Notes: generated by a model not told the origin, from the letters alone. DNA of 64,000 nucleotides from Patagioenas fasciata (GCF_037038585.1 NC_092524.1:42418001-42482000), one strand, 5' to 3'. Shown: positions 11,451-25,521, counted from the first letter of the stretch. Made by a program: numbers and translations.

Positions 11451-14400
11451 AACACATGGGCTTAATGTCTCCATTTTAGTTAATTATATGACAAAGGAAA
11501 AAAAAAACAACTTTACAGTATCAATCAATCTATTTAGGGAATTAGAATAAAACCCTTTTACCAAACTGCATTTAAAATATTTGTTGTAAAATATTTTAAC
11601 AACCCTTGACTCATGAGTTATCAGTTTGTGACCTCTCCTGGGTCTAGATTAATCAGTGTATAATGGTTTTTGTTGCTGTTTTCACTTCTAAGGAGCCTGT
11701 GTCCCACATCATGTTGTAAAGTCATTAGATGGTTTAGAACCCATATTTTTTTTTGTCTCTGGAAGCAGATTAAGGTCTCTCATAATCTGAGTGCCCAGCA
11801 TGCCCATGTAGTAACACTCAACTTCTTTAACAGGATAATGTTTTATACATGTCCACTATGACCACAAAGTATTGTCTTATTTATGGTTTCTGTAAATGTT
11901 CATCTTCTAATTAAAGATTTCCCTTGACAGATATTTTTTGTAGTAATTGAACTTCAGATTCCTTGTGTCAATATGCATCTTATTTCAGCTGTAGAAAAGT
12001 CACATTTTAACTGGTCAGATGTTAAAATAAAAAGATGCAGCAGGTATGCATACTATACTGTGATATGTTATTGTCATTTCAGTTAAACTTCCCGATATTG
12101 TTTGAAGGAAAAATATTAAATTATGCAGTTGTGTAGTGTAATTTGTTACACATATGTATAATCTTTGGACATCTACATTTTGAGGGGGTGATTTTGCTAT
12201 TCTCAGTCTGCTTCAGATCCTTTCCTTGTGAAATTAAAACCTTTGTTCGTATCCATTTAAATGCCTGTCTAAAGTTAAGTAAAAATAGCCAAATGTCTCC
12301 TGTTTGTTGGATTCTTGATAGCACAGAATACTGTAACAATAAATCTCATTCTAAATGAGAAATAATACAGCACCAAACAGGCAGTATCTTGTGTAATGGC
12401 CATGTCTTTGATGAAAATCTGTTGAAATCACTGTATTTACAAGATTACTGAGTTTAGGTCTCTCTGGGTATTAGTTGGCCCAAAGGCACTTAGCCAATTA
12501 AGGCTATTGGAAAAAATGAAAGCAATCCAACCTGAAGCTTACTGAAAGGAATCTTTAACACCATTTATTTCTCTTGCTGTATAGGGACTATAATATAACA
12601 CTTCCAATATCTTGAGTATGCTTGGTTTGGTTTTATTTAGCTGGGGTGTTTGTGTTAGATATGAGAGAAAAAAGTTCAATGCATTGTTCGAGTTACAAAA
12701 TAATATTACATAAAAAGTATCCCAAACAAGCAATTCTACACTTTCATTTTATCAGGGAACAAGAACATTTTGACAGATTTTTGTGAATGGTGATTTGGAA
12801 GGTATACCTGTAAAATTCTTGTTCTTACATTTTGGTGTTTGTGCTCCTCCCAGAATGTTTGCTTTGTAAGTGCAGACCTTAGGTGCTTTAGCCAAATCAG
12901 CTGCGCCGGTTTGGGCCTGGAGTCATGACAAATTTGTAACAGAGCTCACGGGGAAGAGTAAAACAGCTGTAAGTACGTAGAATGCAGTCTGCTATACTGT
13001 GGCATTTTCAACAGAAATGGAGCGAGCAAATAGGTTGAGTCACATTAGACAGTCATGGGCTAGAATGTGTGGTCTATTTTTTAAAGAGTTCACATAAGAC
13101 CAAATTGTGGAGTCTTTACTCTGGCAAAATTCTGTTTTACACTGTGGAAAGCCTTCCAAAATACAGTATCTAAAGTTTTGGAGTTCTAGATACTGGCTTT
13201 TATTTTAAAGTTATTTTTGGAGCTTTGACACATATAACAGGGATGTGAATCAAAATCTACCTCAAGTGCTGAGATAAAAGGTTTCACTAACTTTTGTCTT
13301 GGTAATGAAATAGAGTCTTATCACATTGGAATCCTTGTCAGAGCCAGGTGTCTGAAATGTTTCTGAAAAGGTAGCATTCATGCAAAAAAAAAAAAAAAAA
13401 AAAAGTTTTTATTGTTAGAAAAGGGATGTTACTTTTGTTATATTTTAGGGCTTTAATTGTTCTCTTACTTTGTCTTAGCCTTGAACAATCTCTCTACAGG
13501 AGTGGATCATATCTTAATCTTTTATATCTATATGTAAACTGAGGTTTTTAAAAATAATTTTCTATCACATCTGTTTTTACTGCATGTTGCTGCATGTCTC
13601 TAGAGGCATTCAGCATTTTTATTTTCAAGTAAATTTATATTATTTACAGTCTCCAGCTGTTTTAGATATGCAATCATTTCCTGTTGGTACAGTTTCCAGA
13701 AAAATTCCCTTTTTTTCTTCTCAGAAGAATGAGAAATTTAATTTAACAAAGACATCATATAATTGCCTTTGTATCTAGCAAGGTATCTAGCAATCTAAAT
13801 ATTTTATTTTATTTAAAACATCTGTCTACATAATATCATATGACTATACAAGTCTATATCAGCCTTCTGAAAGACAGCTGCTGCCACTTTATTTAATTTA
13901 TAAGAGACCAACAAAATTGCTCCTTAGGATAAAACCCGTCTGCCACTGAGTCATATATAAAAAATTTTGGCAAGATGAAAATTGCTGCACTTACAGTTCT
14001 TGTTAAACTAATCTAGGTCTTTTTCAAATTTAGAAGCATCTTTTTTTTTCTTTTCTCTCTGCCCCTCTCTCCTCCCCCCCCAATCACTATGGAAACATAG
14101 GAGCTTTACATATACAGTTTTTAGAAGCTCATTTTATTAAGATTGAAGGTACATTTCTTTTTAGATGAAATGCAAACTAGAATCACATCTTAATTGCTCA
14201 CTTGTGGGATCTATTTATCTCCTGCTATCTTCATTTTCACAAACATTGGGTACAAATTATATTGGTCAAAATTTTCGGGCAGTTTTTCAGAAAATATATA
14301 GGAGAAGTGACAATGTCAATAAAGATCTTTATCTGTTTTGTGTTACTAAGCTTTGTTTGCAGTGATTGTAAACTATTTCTTTGTATGAAGCAACTCATAC

Positions 14401-15699
14401 TGAAAAGGAAATGTTTCATAGATAGTATCAATTTAGGCGCAGCAGCTGTCCTAGAAAAATATACATGAGCATTCTACAGTATGTCTATATAAGACAAGTT
14501 TACCTTTTCCAGGGAAGTAATCAAAATATTCCTTTTTAGAGAACTAAGAGAATGAAAGGAAAATGTTTATGGTTCCCTACTGGCATGCAGTTATGATTGA
14601 CAGGAAAAACCAACATGTATGCCACATGAGACATCTTGTTCAGGAACTTTCAGGAGGGTAGTAAATTGGTGTTGGCACAAACACAAAAAAATAAAATGAC
14701 TTGATTCAGCAGTTTTCAGTTCTAAATCCCTAGGCTCCAAAGAAAGAAGTAAATATTCATCAAATGATCAAAATTTATATTGATTTTTATTCTGCATTAG
14801 CAGCTCAAAGTCAGGATTCTTGACAGGGTGGATGTCGATTTGAATGATTCTCTTTGAAATAAGGATACAGGCGCTGGGCTGAGTGCTACTGTGCATTCCT
14901 GAGCCATAGGAAAAGACTATTAGAACCCTAGGAAACTAAATTTTTTTAAAGAATAGTATAAAGGCATGCTTGTTCTGTACTGTTTTGATAGCTAAATTGT
15001 TGTTATTAGTATGTAAAGTAATTCTTGTTGCTCCTGCTTTACTCCATCCTTTCCATTTTCATCTAAGGACAACTTTTCTATGGTACTTCAAAGGGAAATG
15101 GTAGTTCACATACTATGGTAACTGAGTTAATATCAGTACTTCCCAAAGTAAGTGTCTTCTAGAGTGAAGTGCTAGTCTGGCAGAGCAAAGCAAGCAAAGA
15201 TTGTATCTGCACATTCTACATCTTTAATTTTGCGGTTTCTGCCAGGGAGTAAATAAAGATCTTGGGGGAGGGGGTAGGGGAAGCAGGAAGGAGATCCAGG
15301 GGAAGAGAATGTGAGCATGAATGCAGCACTGAAACACAAATGTGATGACTGTGATTACTGAGCTGTGAGATTTAATGAGAAAGCCTGTATTAGAGTGAAG
15401 TAGAAAATCATAACCATCACCTCTTGTCTATAGGAGTATAATTGAATCTCAGCCCCCAGCAAAAAGTAAATAAATAAGTTAGTGACATTTTTAACAAACT
15501 TAAATATATTGAGAATAGAAGGGGAAGTTATCACCATTACTGTACTCTTGCAGCATAGTGGGAGGTTTTTAAGTATCTCAGCTTGCATAAAAATGAGATC
15601 CATTGCCATAAAATGGAAGAATAAAATAGTAAGTGTGTGTTTGTGGGGGGGTTAAATAAAAATGAAACGTGAGACAGAAATATTGTAACAGTCAAAGGG

Positions 15700-15900
15700 T
15701 TAACAAATTTCCCAAATGTCCTCGGTGCTTATGATTCAGCAAACATATTTAACAGCATAGCTTTAAAATTAAATTTTACAAACATTTTGGGTAATGCTTT
15801 AATAGTATGCAAATTGCAATGAAGTCAGCAGTGGCAAAGCTGACCTCTCAGCAATGCAAATATTTTATGTATAAAACAGTTATCTTTTTACAGTTCCCTC
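15700..15900. promoter_or_regulatory. Paired octamer motifs, candidate enhancer
   Basis: Two perfect POU octamers (ATGCAAAT) on the same strand lie at 15807-15814 and 15854-15861, 47 bp apart. TAAT-containing sequence is close by (GGTAATGC, TTAATAG). The surroundings are non-repetitive. This suggests a neural or developmental enhancer, on motif evidence alone. Confidence 0.3.
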
Positions 15901-18159
15901 TACCTCAGTAGGTGTCAGGTGCTTCAAGAGGCTCCTAATCTGAGGATCATAAATAAACTCAAAGGCGCAGCCGTCTATGCCTGCTTTTTATACATGGCAA
16001 GGCAGTTGTAAAAATAAACATATTAAGCTATATGTTTTGCTATTGCTGCAAGAATTACTAATATTTTTACTAATAATATTTTTTTAAAATTTCTCAGAAT
16101 AATTTTTTGAATCTTCTGTTACTAATTTTCCTCAAAATCCAAATATATCTCACACATATCTATAGATAGGAAAAATAATGCGCAGATAAAAATACATAGC
16201 CTTCATTTCTCTGCCGCTATTAAATAAATTAAGTAACATGTAATTTTTATCCTTCTTCACAGTCTGCATATTGTTACTTAATCTTGCAGTGGAGACAGCG
16301 TCTCGTGTTCATATTTGCACAATTTTATATCATTATTAGATCAATATCTAAAAAGTTGTTGAAAAAAGGAGGAGAAAACATGATCTTAATTTTAAAACAA
16401 ACAAACAAACAAAATGCAAAACCAAACCACTTCCATTGTACAGTAAGAAAACATTTCCATCTCTAGGGGTGATATATATCACTGTCTAGGCATGGAAAGA
16501 ATCTGCTTCAATTTCAGAATAAGTCAAATACGCATTCAGTGAGAATCTTTGAGATACACTCAATCTGGGAGTTTGGACTTGAAAACGTTTGACACTGTTG
16601 AGCCTCTCAAACTAATTGGCTCAAAATAATGAATCAAAAGGAGACTTTATCTCAAAACTTCTGCAATTTTGTGAGTTGATACGTATAAGAAATTTTGGAA
16701 CTAGTTCTTAAACGTATATATACATTTCTAATGATTAGGTTAATAAATATAAAACATTTCTCAAGCACATAGAAGTTTAAAATGGAGCTACTCAGAAAGA
16801 AAATCAAGCTGTTTACATACTACTTAGAATAATTACTATGTAACATGCTCACAAATGATGTAATCTTACAGAAAATAAAAATCAAATTACATTTTCCTGT
16901 AACAATGGCATCGTCTTACTAGTAATTTCTACATGTTATGTAGGTTCCTTTCAGTATAAATAACAGAATTATTAAAAAATCTCTGTTCATGAAAAGATAT
17001 CAAAACATAAACCAGGAATACTGTTAGAGTGTGGTAAAATTAATTAAAAGTCAAGATGCATTACCAAAGTAACTTCAGATTCATACAGCGCAAGTTTAAA
17101 GAAGTAAATAATTACCTTATATTTACTTCCAAATGACATTTTTCAATATCATAAATTCAGATTACTTGGAAGCCACTTTCTACAAGTCATCAGATTTCAC
17201 TTCACTATAAGGCTGTGCATCTCCTGACGATGAGAAAACATATTTCTCCAAAACATGCAGAAAGTAGATCTCCATGAAAAATTTCCAAGCAAGAGGCCAT
17301 AACATTTTTATATTAGCTCAGTCATACCTTCCTGCAATGTTTTGGGTAGTTTTCCTTAGGAAGTATTGGTTTGCAAGACCTACCTTCCCTTGTTATTTTC
17401 AAATAGAAATGTACGTGTCAGTTTACTGCAGAGATGGGGGTGGAGGAATGTGCACCATCACTCTGGAATGTCTCTTGCGCACATGTGCTGTCCTGAATTC
17501 TAAACACTGGGACCTTTGACCTTAAGGGCAGATCGAGCTGGGTATACCACCTGTCCATGTGGTTTGGTACACAGGCCTTTTAGCTGAACATGACTTTTGG
17601 AAATACCAGTGCTTTGGATGACAGGCAGACTCTTTAACAATCTCTTTTTAAGCCACTTCATTCCTCTAAAAGTGCAAACAGAGAGGATGTTAGGAACAAT
17701 CAGAAGTGTGCAAATAGTGGAGGTTTTAATTAAGTAAGATTAAGCTTACCATTTTAGCACATTGAGAAAAGACTTTCTGTGTCTGACTAGTCTTTCCTCT
17801 TCTTGACTACTTGGGAATCTTGAGGCTGGCCAGAAAGGTGTTCAACTTTCTGTTTAAGTACAACATGTCTGTCTTGTAACCTCCTGTAATAAAGTTTTTT
17901 CTCTGCCAGACAAGGAAGAAACCAAGACAGAAGGATGTGATGATGAATTGCTACTTTAATAGGACAAATTCTTCTGGGCTTGCAAGAATGGGACTGTTTT
18001 GGCTTACAGTTCTTGTGGCAGGTGGAGAGTTGTCACCAAAGGGTCTAAAAGGCATGTGGCAGTTTTGATGAAATGTACGCTGTTATGTTATGGGTTCGGC
18101 CGGATCTGCATCCTTCTTAATTTGTGTGTTCTCCCTGGTTTTAGCAAACACTGTTCTGT

Positions 18160-18862
18160 CACAGAATCACAGAAAGGTTAGAGTTGGAAGGGATCCCCGG
18201 AGATCATCTAGTCCAACCCACCTGCTAAAGCAGGTTCACCTAGAATAGATTGCACAGGAACGCGTACAGGCAGGTTTAGAATGTCTCCAGAGAAGGAGAC
18301 TCCACAACTTCTCTGGGCAGCCTGTTCCAGGGCTCTGTCACCCTCAAGGTAAGGAAGTTTCTCCTCATATTCAGGTGGAACCTCCTATACTTCAGTCTGT
18401 GCCTGTTGATCCTCATCCTATCTTTGGGCACCACTGAAAGGAGTCTGGTCCCATCCTTTTGATGCCCGCCCTTGAGATATTTCTAAGCATTGATAAGATC
18501 CCCTCTCAGCCTTTTCTTCTCCAGGCTGAACAAACCCAGCTCTCTCAGTCTTTCCTCATAAGAAAGGTGCTCCAGACCCCTAATCATCTTTGTAGCTCTC
18601 CACTGGACTCTCTCCATTAATTCTTTATCCTTCTTAAACTGGGGAGCCCAGAACTGGACCCAGTACTCCAGATGTGGCCTCACCAGGGCAGAGTAGAGGG
18701 AGAGGATAAGCTGCCTTGACCTTCTGGTCACACTCTCCATAATGTACCCCGGGATACCTTTGGCCTTCTTGACCACAAGGGCACATTGTTGACTCATGGT
18801 CAACCTTTTGTCAGCCAGAACTCACAGATCCCTCTCCCAACCCTTTCTGTTTTCAGAGCAAT
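18160..18862 (-). mobile_element. CR1 LINE, 5'-truncated copy, antisense to AKAP6
   Basis: This is a chicken-repeat-1 family non-LTR retrotransposon, the main LINE of birds. The left end carries the reverse complement of the CR1 3' tail (an ATTCTGTG-type repeat, then the TCCAACCC-type core). Moving right, the reverse strand runs into the C-terminal part of the reverse transcriptase ORF. The copy is severely 5'-truncated, about 700 bp, as most CR1 copies are. The right boundary is approximate because similarity fades after about 18860. Its 3' 120 bp closely match the copy at 39586, so both probably belong to the same subfamily. Confidence 0.93.
18276..18842 (-). pseudogene. CR1 ORF2 (reverse transcriptase) C-terminal remnant
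   Basis: Read on the minus strand, one frame encodes recognisable CR1 reverse-transcriptase tail motifs: [53 protein letters not shown] and [17 protein letters not shown]. The frame is kept throughout but broken by an in-frame TGA at 18822-18824 and a TAG at 18483-18485. It ends at a TAA at 18276-18278. The longest intact piece is 18483-18803. The endonuclease, the catalytic reverse-transcriptase core and the 5' UTR are missing, so the copy is dead. Only point mutations interrupt the frame, with no indel in about 560 bp, suggesting moderate rather than great age. Confidence 0.9.
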
Positions 18863-20173
18863 TCTGTTCCCTCCCCAGCCACGATTATTACAAACCCTTC
18901 TTTTGTGTCCTGCCTGTCACCCTCTTGTTCTGCAGGCTGGAGATGCACCCTTGCAAGACAAGAAAATTGGTAAAAGATACTGGTCATTGTCCAATTCCCG
19001 TTCTCACAAGGACTCTTTTTCACCTCACGTTTTTGGGATACTGTTGTTAGAAACTATTCACAGTCTTGAAAGTCTCTGGAGGGGTTAGTCCTTTCATAGT
19101 TTTCTTCAATGCTTTTTAGTATTTGTGATACAAGGAACTTCTCAGGGTACATAGCAGAGATCTGTTTGCTGCACAGGGCATGCCACACTCTTGTATTGTA
19201 TTTAATATTACACTGAACAGAACTAAAGACAGGGGACAGGCAGGAATTAGACACCAGAGGTCCAGATTTTAAATTAACAGCATGATCAGGACACTTCCAT
19301 GTATTTGGTCAGACACTGCTGCTGAGGCCACGCTACTGATTGCATTTGCTCTCCACAGTCCTGAAGTCACAGGTCATGTTCCTAATCTTTATAACAGAAC
19401 AGCAAAAACCTATGTATTTCTGAAAGCCAAGGGAAACCCTGCAAAGAGGTATTGCTGTTATTTACTCGCTTTTTCCCCCCGCCCTGTTATTTCTGATGGC
19501 TCTGGGAATTGCCTGAAATTCTGCTCGCTATGACACAGCCCTACTCTATCTAAAATTTTATTTTATGGCTCTTGTGGACAGGCTTAAGATTCACTATGCT
19601 GTTACTGCTCTTACTTAAACACTAGGATGTGTTTAAGTAACTTAATAAGTGAGAATTTTGTTGCCTTGTAATTTTACTCATTCTATGTGGTGGTTTCATG
19701 TCGTTGTGGTCATTTTAGTACACTGAAAACTAAAGTGATAAAGTTATTACCAATATAAAAGCATTTCTGAGATTTATGATGATAAAAACACTTTGCTAAG
19801 ATTTTGACTGGTAACAAGCTTGCCCTGATTAATAGAATTAATTTCTTGTATGATCAAAACACAAGGTGTCCTTTGTAATAGGACTATCAAATGTTCAGTT
19901 CTCAGTGAACACATTTTAAGATAGAGGATTATTTTTTAATCTGATTCAGGCCCAAAGAGAGTGTGCAAAATGAAGAATGGAAGAGGCAGGGGAACCAAAA
20001 GCAGGAAGGGTAACAGAATAAGAAAGAAGTGAACTACAGCAAGATTCCCATTTTCATTAAGCGAGGGTGGGGGGGAAGTTACCATCCTGCTTCAGCAACA
20101 ATAACAAAAGTCTGTCCTTAGAGTAGAAGTAGTACTTCCAAGAAGTCACTTGAAGTCCAAGAAGGCTAATGCT

Positions 20174-20239
20174 GCCTAGTGGTGGACTTCATGATCTTAA
20201 GGGTCTTTTCCAACCTAAATGATTCTATGATTCTGTCAC
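20174..20239 (+). mobile_element. CR1 LINE 3' tail fragment, sense
   Basis: A short piece reads as the CR1 3' end on the + strand: a TAGTGGTGGACTTCATGATC core, then TTTTCCAACCTAAATGATTC, then the ATTCTATG-type tail (GATTCTATGATTCTG). Only about 65 bp is recognisable, so the subfamily cannot be called. Confidence 0.8.
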
Positions 20240-21975
20240 ACAATGACATTTAAAATGCTGGGATGCCTTACTGGAAGTACTGCTTCTATCCTAAGTCTTT
20301 TCAGCAGGAGAAGACTTGTTGTCTGGCTGTGGGAACGGAGTGGTGGATGATCAGGTTTGTCTGTATAGGGTCTTTGCCTGCCAAAGAACTCTTTCTGTAA
20401 GCTACATCTCCATGGAAGATAGCTTGAGCTGTGTAGTACTGAACATACTTTTATTCAGTAGCTGCATCTGTGACAAAGCCAGGGTCTGTTTCATGTCCTG
20501 TGATAAAACCTTCTCCACAACTTTATAATGTGGAGAAATAGGCGGAAAACTGTGACAGAAAGCAACAAAAAATGTTTGAGGGCATGGATGTGACCATATG
20601 AATGCTACTGTGATCAACTTAATTCTGGTAAGAAATTACTCCAAGTTTTCTCTCTCAAGAAATTTACCAATTACAAAGATACAAAGAGTGCCAAGCTGGG
20701 ACATGCATCCTTTTAGAATGGTGCAGCTGAGTTTACACTTCAATAAAATACATGTATAGGTGAGCATTCTAAGTCTACATGTTACAAAATGCCATCTGAC
20801 CACCTCCTTGTTTGGCAGAAACTGAAATTTGTGCTTTAATTTGAGAGACAATGTTTTTATGTAGTTTAAGTTCAACTAATGGCAGAGGAACTGAACTACA
20901 TCTGTATTTTACATGGAATTCTGTAGTAATTACAATCTGATGTAGTGGTGGTTTAGCTTTTCTACAACACTGTAGAGAAAGGATAATGCAAGATAGGATA
21001 CTTTCATAAATCAAATTCAACTGAATATATACAATTTGTATACTTAAAACACAGAGTAGTTTGCTTTCAGTATCATAGTTCATAAGAAAAGACTTGTGCT
21101 CCTAGGAAAGAGTGTCTGAAAATACTTTATTTTCAAGACCAGTTCAGTGATATTTATTCTAGTACATTCCAATAAAACATATTTTTGCAGCAGAACGACA
21201 CTAGCGCTGAGTTCTCATCTCCAATTTACATTGGTGTAAATTCTGAGTCTCTCATTTGACACTCTGTATACTATATAACTTTTCAATCTCCTTCATCCCA
21301 CAGTAACAGCCATTATCCCCTGTGTTGTCTTTCTCCACTTCAGAGTAAGGTCATTCTAACATGTAGGTCTAACAAGAAATACAATGTATTTTTATTGATT
21401 TCTATTGTCACTGATTACCCCTTCATGTTATAGAGTTATCTGTATAGTAAAGGACATTCTATGTTGTCATGCAAAGCCAGTCTTAAGGAACAGATTTTGC
21501 GCCACAGGCTCTTTCAGTTTATTTGTAAGGTCTCGTTTTTTAGAAAATGAGCTTTCTGACAATAGCCTTGAAAATATTTACCATTATTAATCGATCACTA
21601 GAACTGAATATTTGGCACTGGTAAGGAATTTTTTCACTGTTTTTCCCCAGAGATTACTGTTTTTTCATAGTCTTGTTCAGAGATTGGATCCTCCAGGCTC
21701 AGGAAAATTAGAGCATTTTGTCATTTGATTATTGGAAATATCTCAGTTTAATTTACAATAGAATATTGTAAAGTCATACCATCCTGCTAGGACAGTGACT
21801 GTCAGAGAATCTGCAGAAGTGTGCAGCCAGTCATCAACATCTTTATTGTGTTTTTACTGCAAAAATGCTCACTTAGAAGAGGACATAAAGTGGAAAACAA
21901 CTGCTGTGTATTATTCCTTGACATTTTTTTCCATGTTCAGTTTTTCACTGATTCTGACTTGCCATATTCTCTTGG

Positions 21976-22097
21976 GAAAAAAACAAACAAACAACAAACA
22001 AACAAACAACAAAACCAACCAAACAAAAACCACACAACAACAACAAAACAAAACAACAATCAAACAAAACCCTCACAAAGCATAAAACCAAAACCAC
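21976..22097 (+). repeat. A/C-rich (CAAA)n-type simple repeat
   Basis: About 120 bp built of CAAA, CAACAAA and CCAACC units with almost no G or T. The lack of stops across it creates spurious open frames. Confidence 0.95.
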
Positions 22098-25000
22098 CCT
22101 GAATTCCATTTCTAAGATGGGGCACTAAGAGTAAAGGAATGATTGCTTCCCACCCAATTTCTATTATATATATTTGGGATGATGCATATCTCAGTAGACT
22201 TACTCAGGATTTGCTGGATATCCATGTCCATAGAGGTGTGTTTGTGGTAAAGATTAAGTTCTTATAGTTGTGTTAAGTAACAAGAAAGTGTATGTGAGAC
22301 AGTCTGAAAATGCTCGCTTAAAATAAGCTAGAAGGTAAAGTAAATAGCTTTTCTTTGTTTGATTAGCAATTAATAAAGTTGCTACTTTGTTCTGCCAGAA
22401 TACTGCAAAACTTGTCCGTCATTATCACTCAAGATATGGAGTTGAAAATAAACTGCATTCGATTTATTGCGTGTCTGTGCTGTGTACTGTTTTCTAGATT
22501 GTGCCTTGTGCCTGTTCGTTCAGCTTCTGCAGAATGTAGGTTTTTGAGAGTTAAACTGATCAATACCTACTCCAGGTCTTCAAAACCTCTTTGGATTTGC
22601 AGTTCATATCAGTAGAACAGGGACAAAAAATGCTTAAGTACAACAGTGAGATAGATGAATTCATACAGAAAAGAAATCAGAGAGATCCATCTGAAATTGC
22701 ACTGCCCGAGTTCGAGTTGCTGAAAGTATTCGCAAAAGTTGAAGACAGAAATTGGGTTTAAAACAAAAAATAGTTGATTTATAGAGGGATCATGTTTCTG
22801 AGGTACAAGAACTGAGGCACAATTGCTTGTATTCAGGATTCATAGCGTGTGATATTGATGGACTTCATAATCCTCAGTACAAGAGGGCCTTATAGTTGTG
22901 AGGAAGAAACAGTGGATTCTCATTCATTCTTCTCCATATATTTACTTACCTTTGCCACCCTGTTTTTCCTTTCCCCCACTATTTGATTTAATGCTCCTTT
23001 TTCTTCTCTCATTTTTCATATACAGTATATGTATATGCATTTGCCTATTTACAAATATTTTCACGAGTGAAGAGAGAACAAGAGATCTATGAAAAGCTGC
23101 TTGCTTTATTTTTCCTGTTTCTTATTTAAAAAAAAAATATGAAGAGGAAATTAGAAAATGCAGAAAAAAAAAAAGTGTATCTCAAGTATGGGGATAGTTG
23201 TGCTGTTTGGGATATAACATGTTCATATAGTTTTAATTCATATGTTTGAGGTTCCAGAGTTTAGGCTACATTTGAATCCTCTCCTTTTGGAGTACTGGAG
23301 CAGGGAGGGAGCAGGGGGCTGTAAACATAATTTTGACAACAGCTAAGTAAAAAACAAACAAAAGCACCCAAAATGCATAGGAAAAAAGCAAGAATTACTC
23401 ATCTTGATTTCCAATCCCATCCTGAAAATCAGGGAAACTATCTGCTTGAAGTTTGCCGCGAAATTTCACCTCTAGGCTTAAAAAAATAATGGAAAACTTT
23501 GATTGATAATATAATTGTTTTAGAAAGCTACTGGTCACCCACAAAATGGCTTTACACTGAAAGTGTCAGGTCACCATAATCAAAATAAAAACTATCAGTG
23601 AGTAACTGCTTTCTGGTAAGAATAAATTCAAAGAACAAATACATAGACTTATGTGGACAGTACAAAATACTCAGCTGGAAGATTATTCTTACTAATGAAA
23701 AATCCTTCCAAAAAAGAAATTTGATCAGGAAGCCCTGTATACTATGGGAGGGGATTATTTATCAACTTGAAGGAAAATGTACCTGCAGATGAAAGGGGAA
23801 GAGGAAGGTGATCGTTTGTTTATTTGCTTCTTTTCATAATTTCTGAGTTATATAAACAGCAGTTTTAATGATCATTCCTGAAGGAATATGTTTTGTAGCT
23901 TTCTCAAACCTTAATATTTTATTATGACTGGACAGTCTCAACTAGTTAGTCTTGTATTCAGGTAATGTTTATTCATTGGTAACCCTGTGTGGTTTAATTT
24001 TCCACTATTTTAGACTAGGTATGAAAGCCTTGTATTTCATTTATGTGCACACTACAAGACCTGCATGGTATACTTGGAATTTTTATCTTCTATATCCTTG
24101 GAAAATTGCTAGTATTTTTTGTTGTTTGTATTAATTTCTCCAAAACATATCGGGATTTACTGCCAAATATAAAAAATCTCACTGCCAGAAGGAACTGAGA
24201 GAGAAAACTGTAAATGTTTGAAAGAGAAATTTTAGAAGGAAACGGAATTTCCAAATCAGCCACATTATTACTTAGGGAAAAATTGCACCAAGGCAAGGCA
24301 TAAGCAAATATACCTAACCGTTATTACCATACGCATAAGACATTCCAGCCTTCCTTCAGACTTTCCCTACTGACATTCTTCAGTGCCAGTTTCTCCTCAC
24401 TTGCCTACATTTTTCCTAGATTTTGCAAATTCCCTTCTCCTCTCTTGCCCTTTCACTGCTTTCTCTTTACAGCTGCTGTTCCATAGATTGGTAACCCTGT
24501 CGTGCTGTCAGTAGCCAAGCAAACTCTTCACTGCCCTGCCTTCTGCAGTAGAAAATGCAAGAGTCCTCATACAAAATTTCTCTTCCTAAGGGAAATACAG
24601 AGTAGGTAGTTACACAAATGTAGCAGTTTTTGAAACATTATCACAATTTGCAATGCATTTTTCTTTTGGTGAAGCATGTTAAAAGAAAACAATAGCATAT
24701 TGGTCCCAAAGTGCTTTTGAACTGACTCTACCCTCTGTTCTTTGTCCTGTTCCTAGGGGCAAGTGTGGCAAACAGCAGATTTTATCATCTGGTTCTCTGA
24801 GCCTCAGAATCAAACTGATCACCACAGCTGCAATAAATAAAGTGTCTATTCAATGAGCTATAATGCCAAATATTATTCAACATTCTTCTGGCCAGGCACA
24901 GAGTCTGATAGAAAACAGCAAATCTCACTTACTGCCTTTTTCATGCAATCAAAATTGCTGAGTAAGCAGTGGATGCCAGATATGAAAAAACAGAATCTGA

Positions 25001-25433
25001 ATAATACTGATTAGCTTGGTTTTGCTTGCACTTACTATTTAAAACAAAAAATACCTGTAGCAATATGGCTTTCATAAATTATGAAGCACAGGCAATGTGT
25101 TAACGATGTCAGTCTTGAAGCCAGGAAGAAATGTAATTTTATTTATCTACCTGTGCTGTCATTATGTGTGATTTCTAACATCTTTTTCATTCAAGCCTAG
25201 ACATATTCATGCAGCATTTGATTGGGTATACAGCCCATGGAATAAATGGAACATTCTCTGATAGAGACCTAAATAGTTCAGTTCTAGCATTTGGGAATGC
25301 ACTGTACTTTTATCTGAATTAATGGTTCAACCTTTTTGACTGTCATGCAAGGAGAAAAATGATGATGTGAATCATTTGGTTAAAATTGTTGCAGTCCAAA
25401 AGTATTTGTTTTAAATGAATTCTTTCTGAATGT

Positions 25434-25475
25434 AAAAAAAACCAAACCAAAACAAAAAAACAACGAAAAGACAAA
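25434..25475 (+). repeat. AKAP6: A/C-rich simple repeat next to the first exon acceptor
   Basis: AAAAAAACCAAACCAAAAC-type sequence ends about 46 bases before the exon, just upstream of the likely branch point. Length changes here could shift the branch-point context. Confidence 0.85.
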
Positions 25476-25521
25476 CCTAAATTCTGTTGTGTTTTTTTTC
25501 CTCTTTGTTTTCTTATTCTAG

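Larger units (their letters stand above)
1..25521 (+). other. AKAP6: AKAP6 intron upstream of the first visible exon (partial)
   Basis: The window opens inside an intron of at least 25.5 kb, ending at the acceptor at 25520-25521. No stretch shows coding conservation I can recognise, and the short open frames on both strands look like chance. The contents worth naming are simple repeats (6937, 8439, 10055, 21976), two CR1 fragments (18160-18862 antisense, 20174-20239 sense), TAAT-rich and octamer-bearing blocks near 4.7-5.1, 10.2-10.4 and 15.7-15.9 kb, and an exon-like patch near 10.85-11.45 kb. The stretches 1-4700, 11.5-15.7 and 20.3-25.4 kb show only unique AT-rich intron sequence, homopolymer runs and A/C-rich simple repeats. 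A branch-point candidate (ACCTAA, 25475-25480) sits between an A/C-rich repeat and the polypyrimidine tract. Confidence 0.9.

Noticed and set aside
21795..22102. Two overlapping 93-96 codon open frames ending in Asn/Thr/Lys/Gln-rich tails
   Set aside because: The tails are translations of an A/C simple repeat that contains no stops.
22840..22890. Short GGACTTCATAATCC match to the CR1 3' core
   Set aside because: There is no ATTCTATG-type tail and too little similarity on either side; likely chance.
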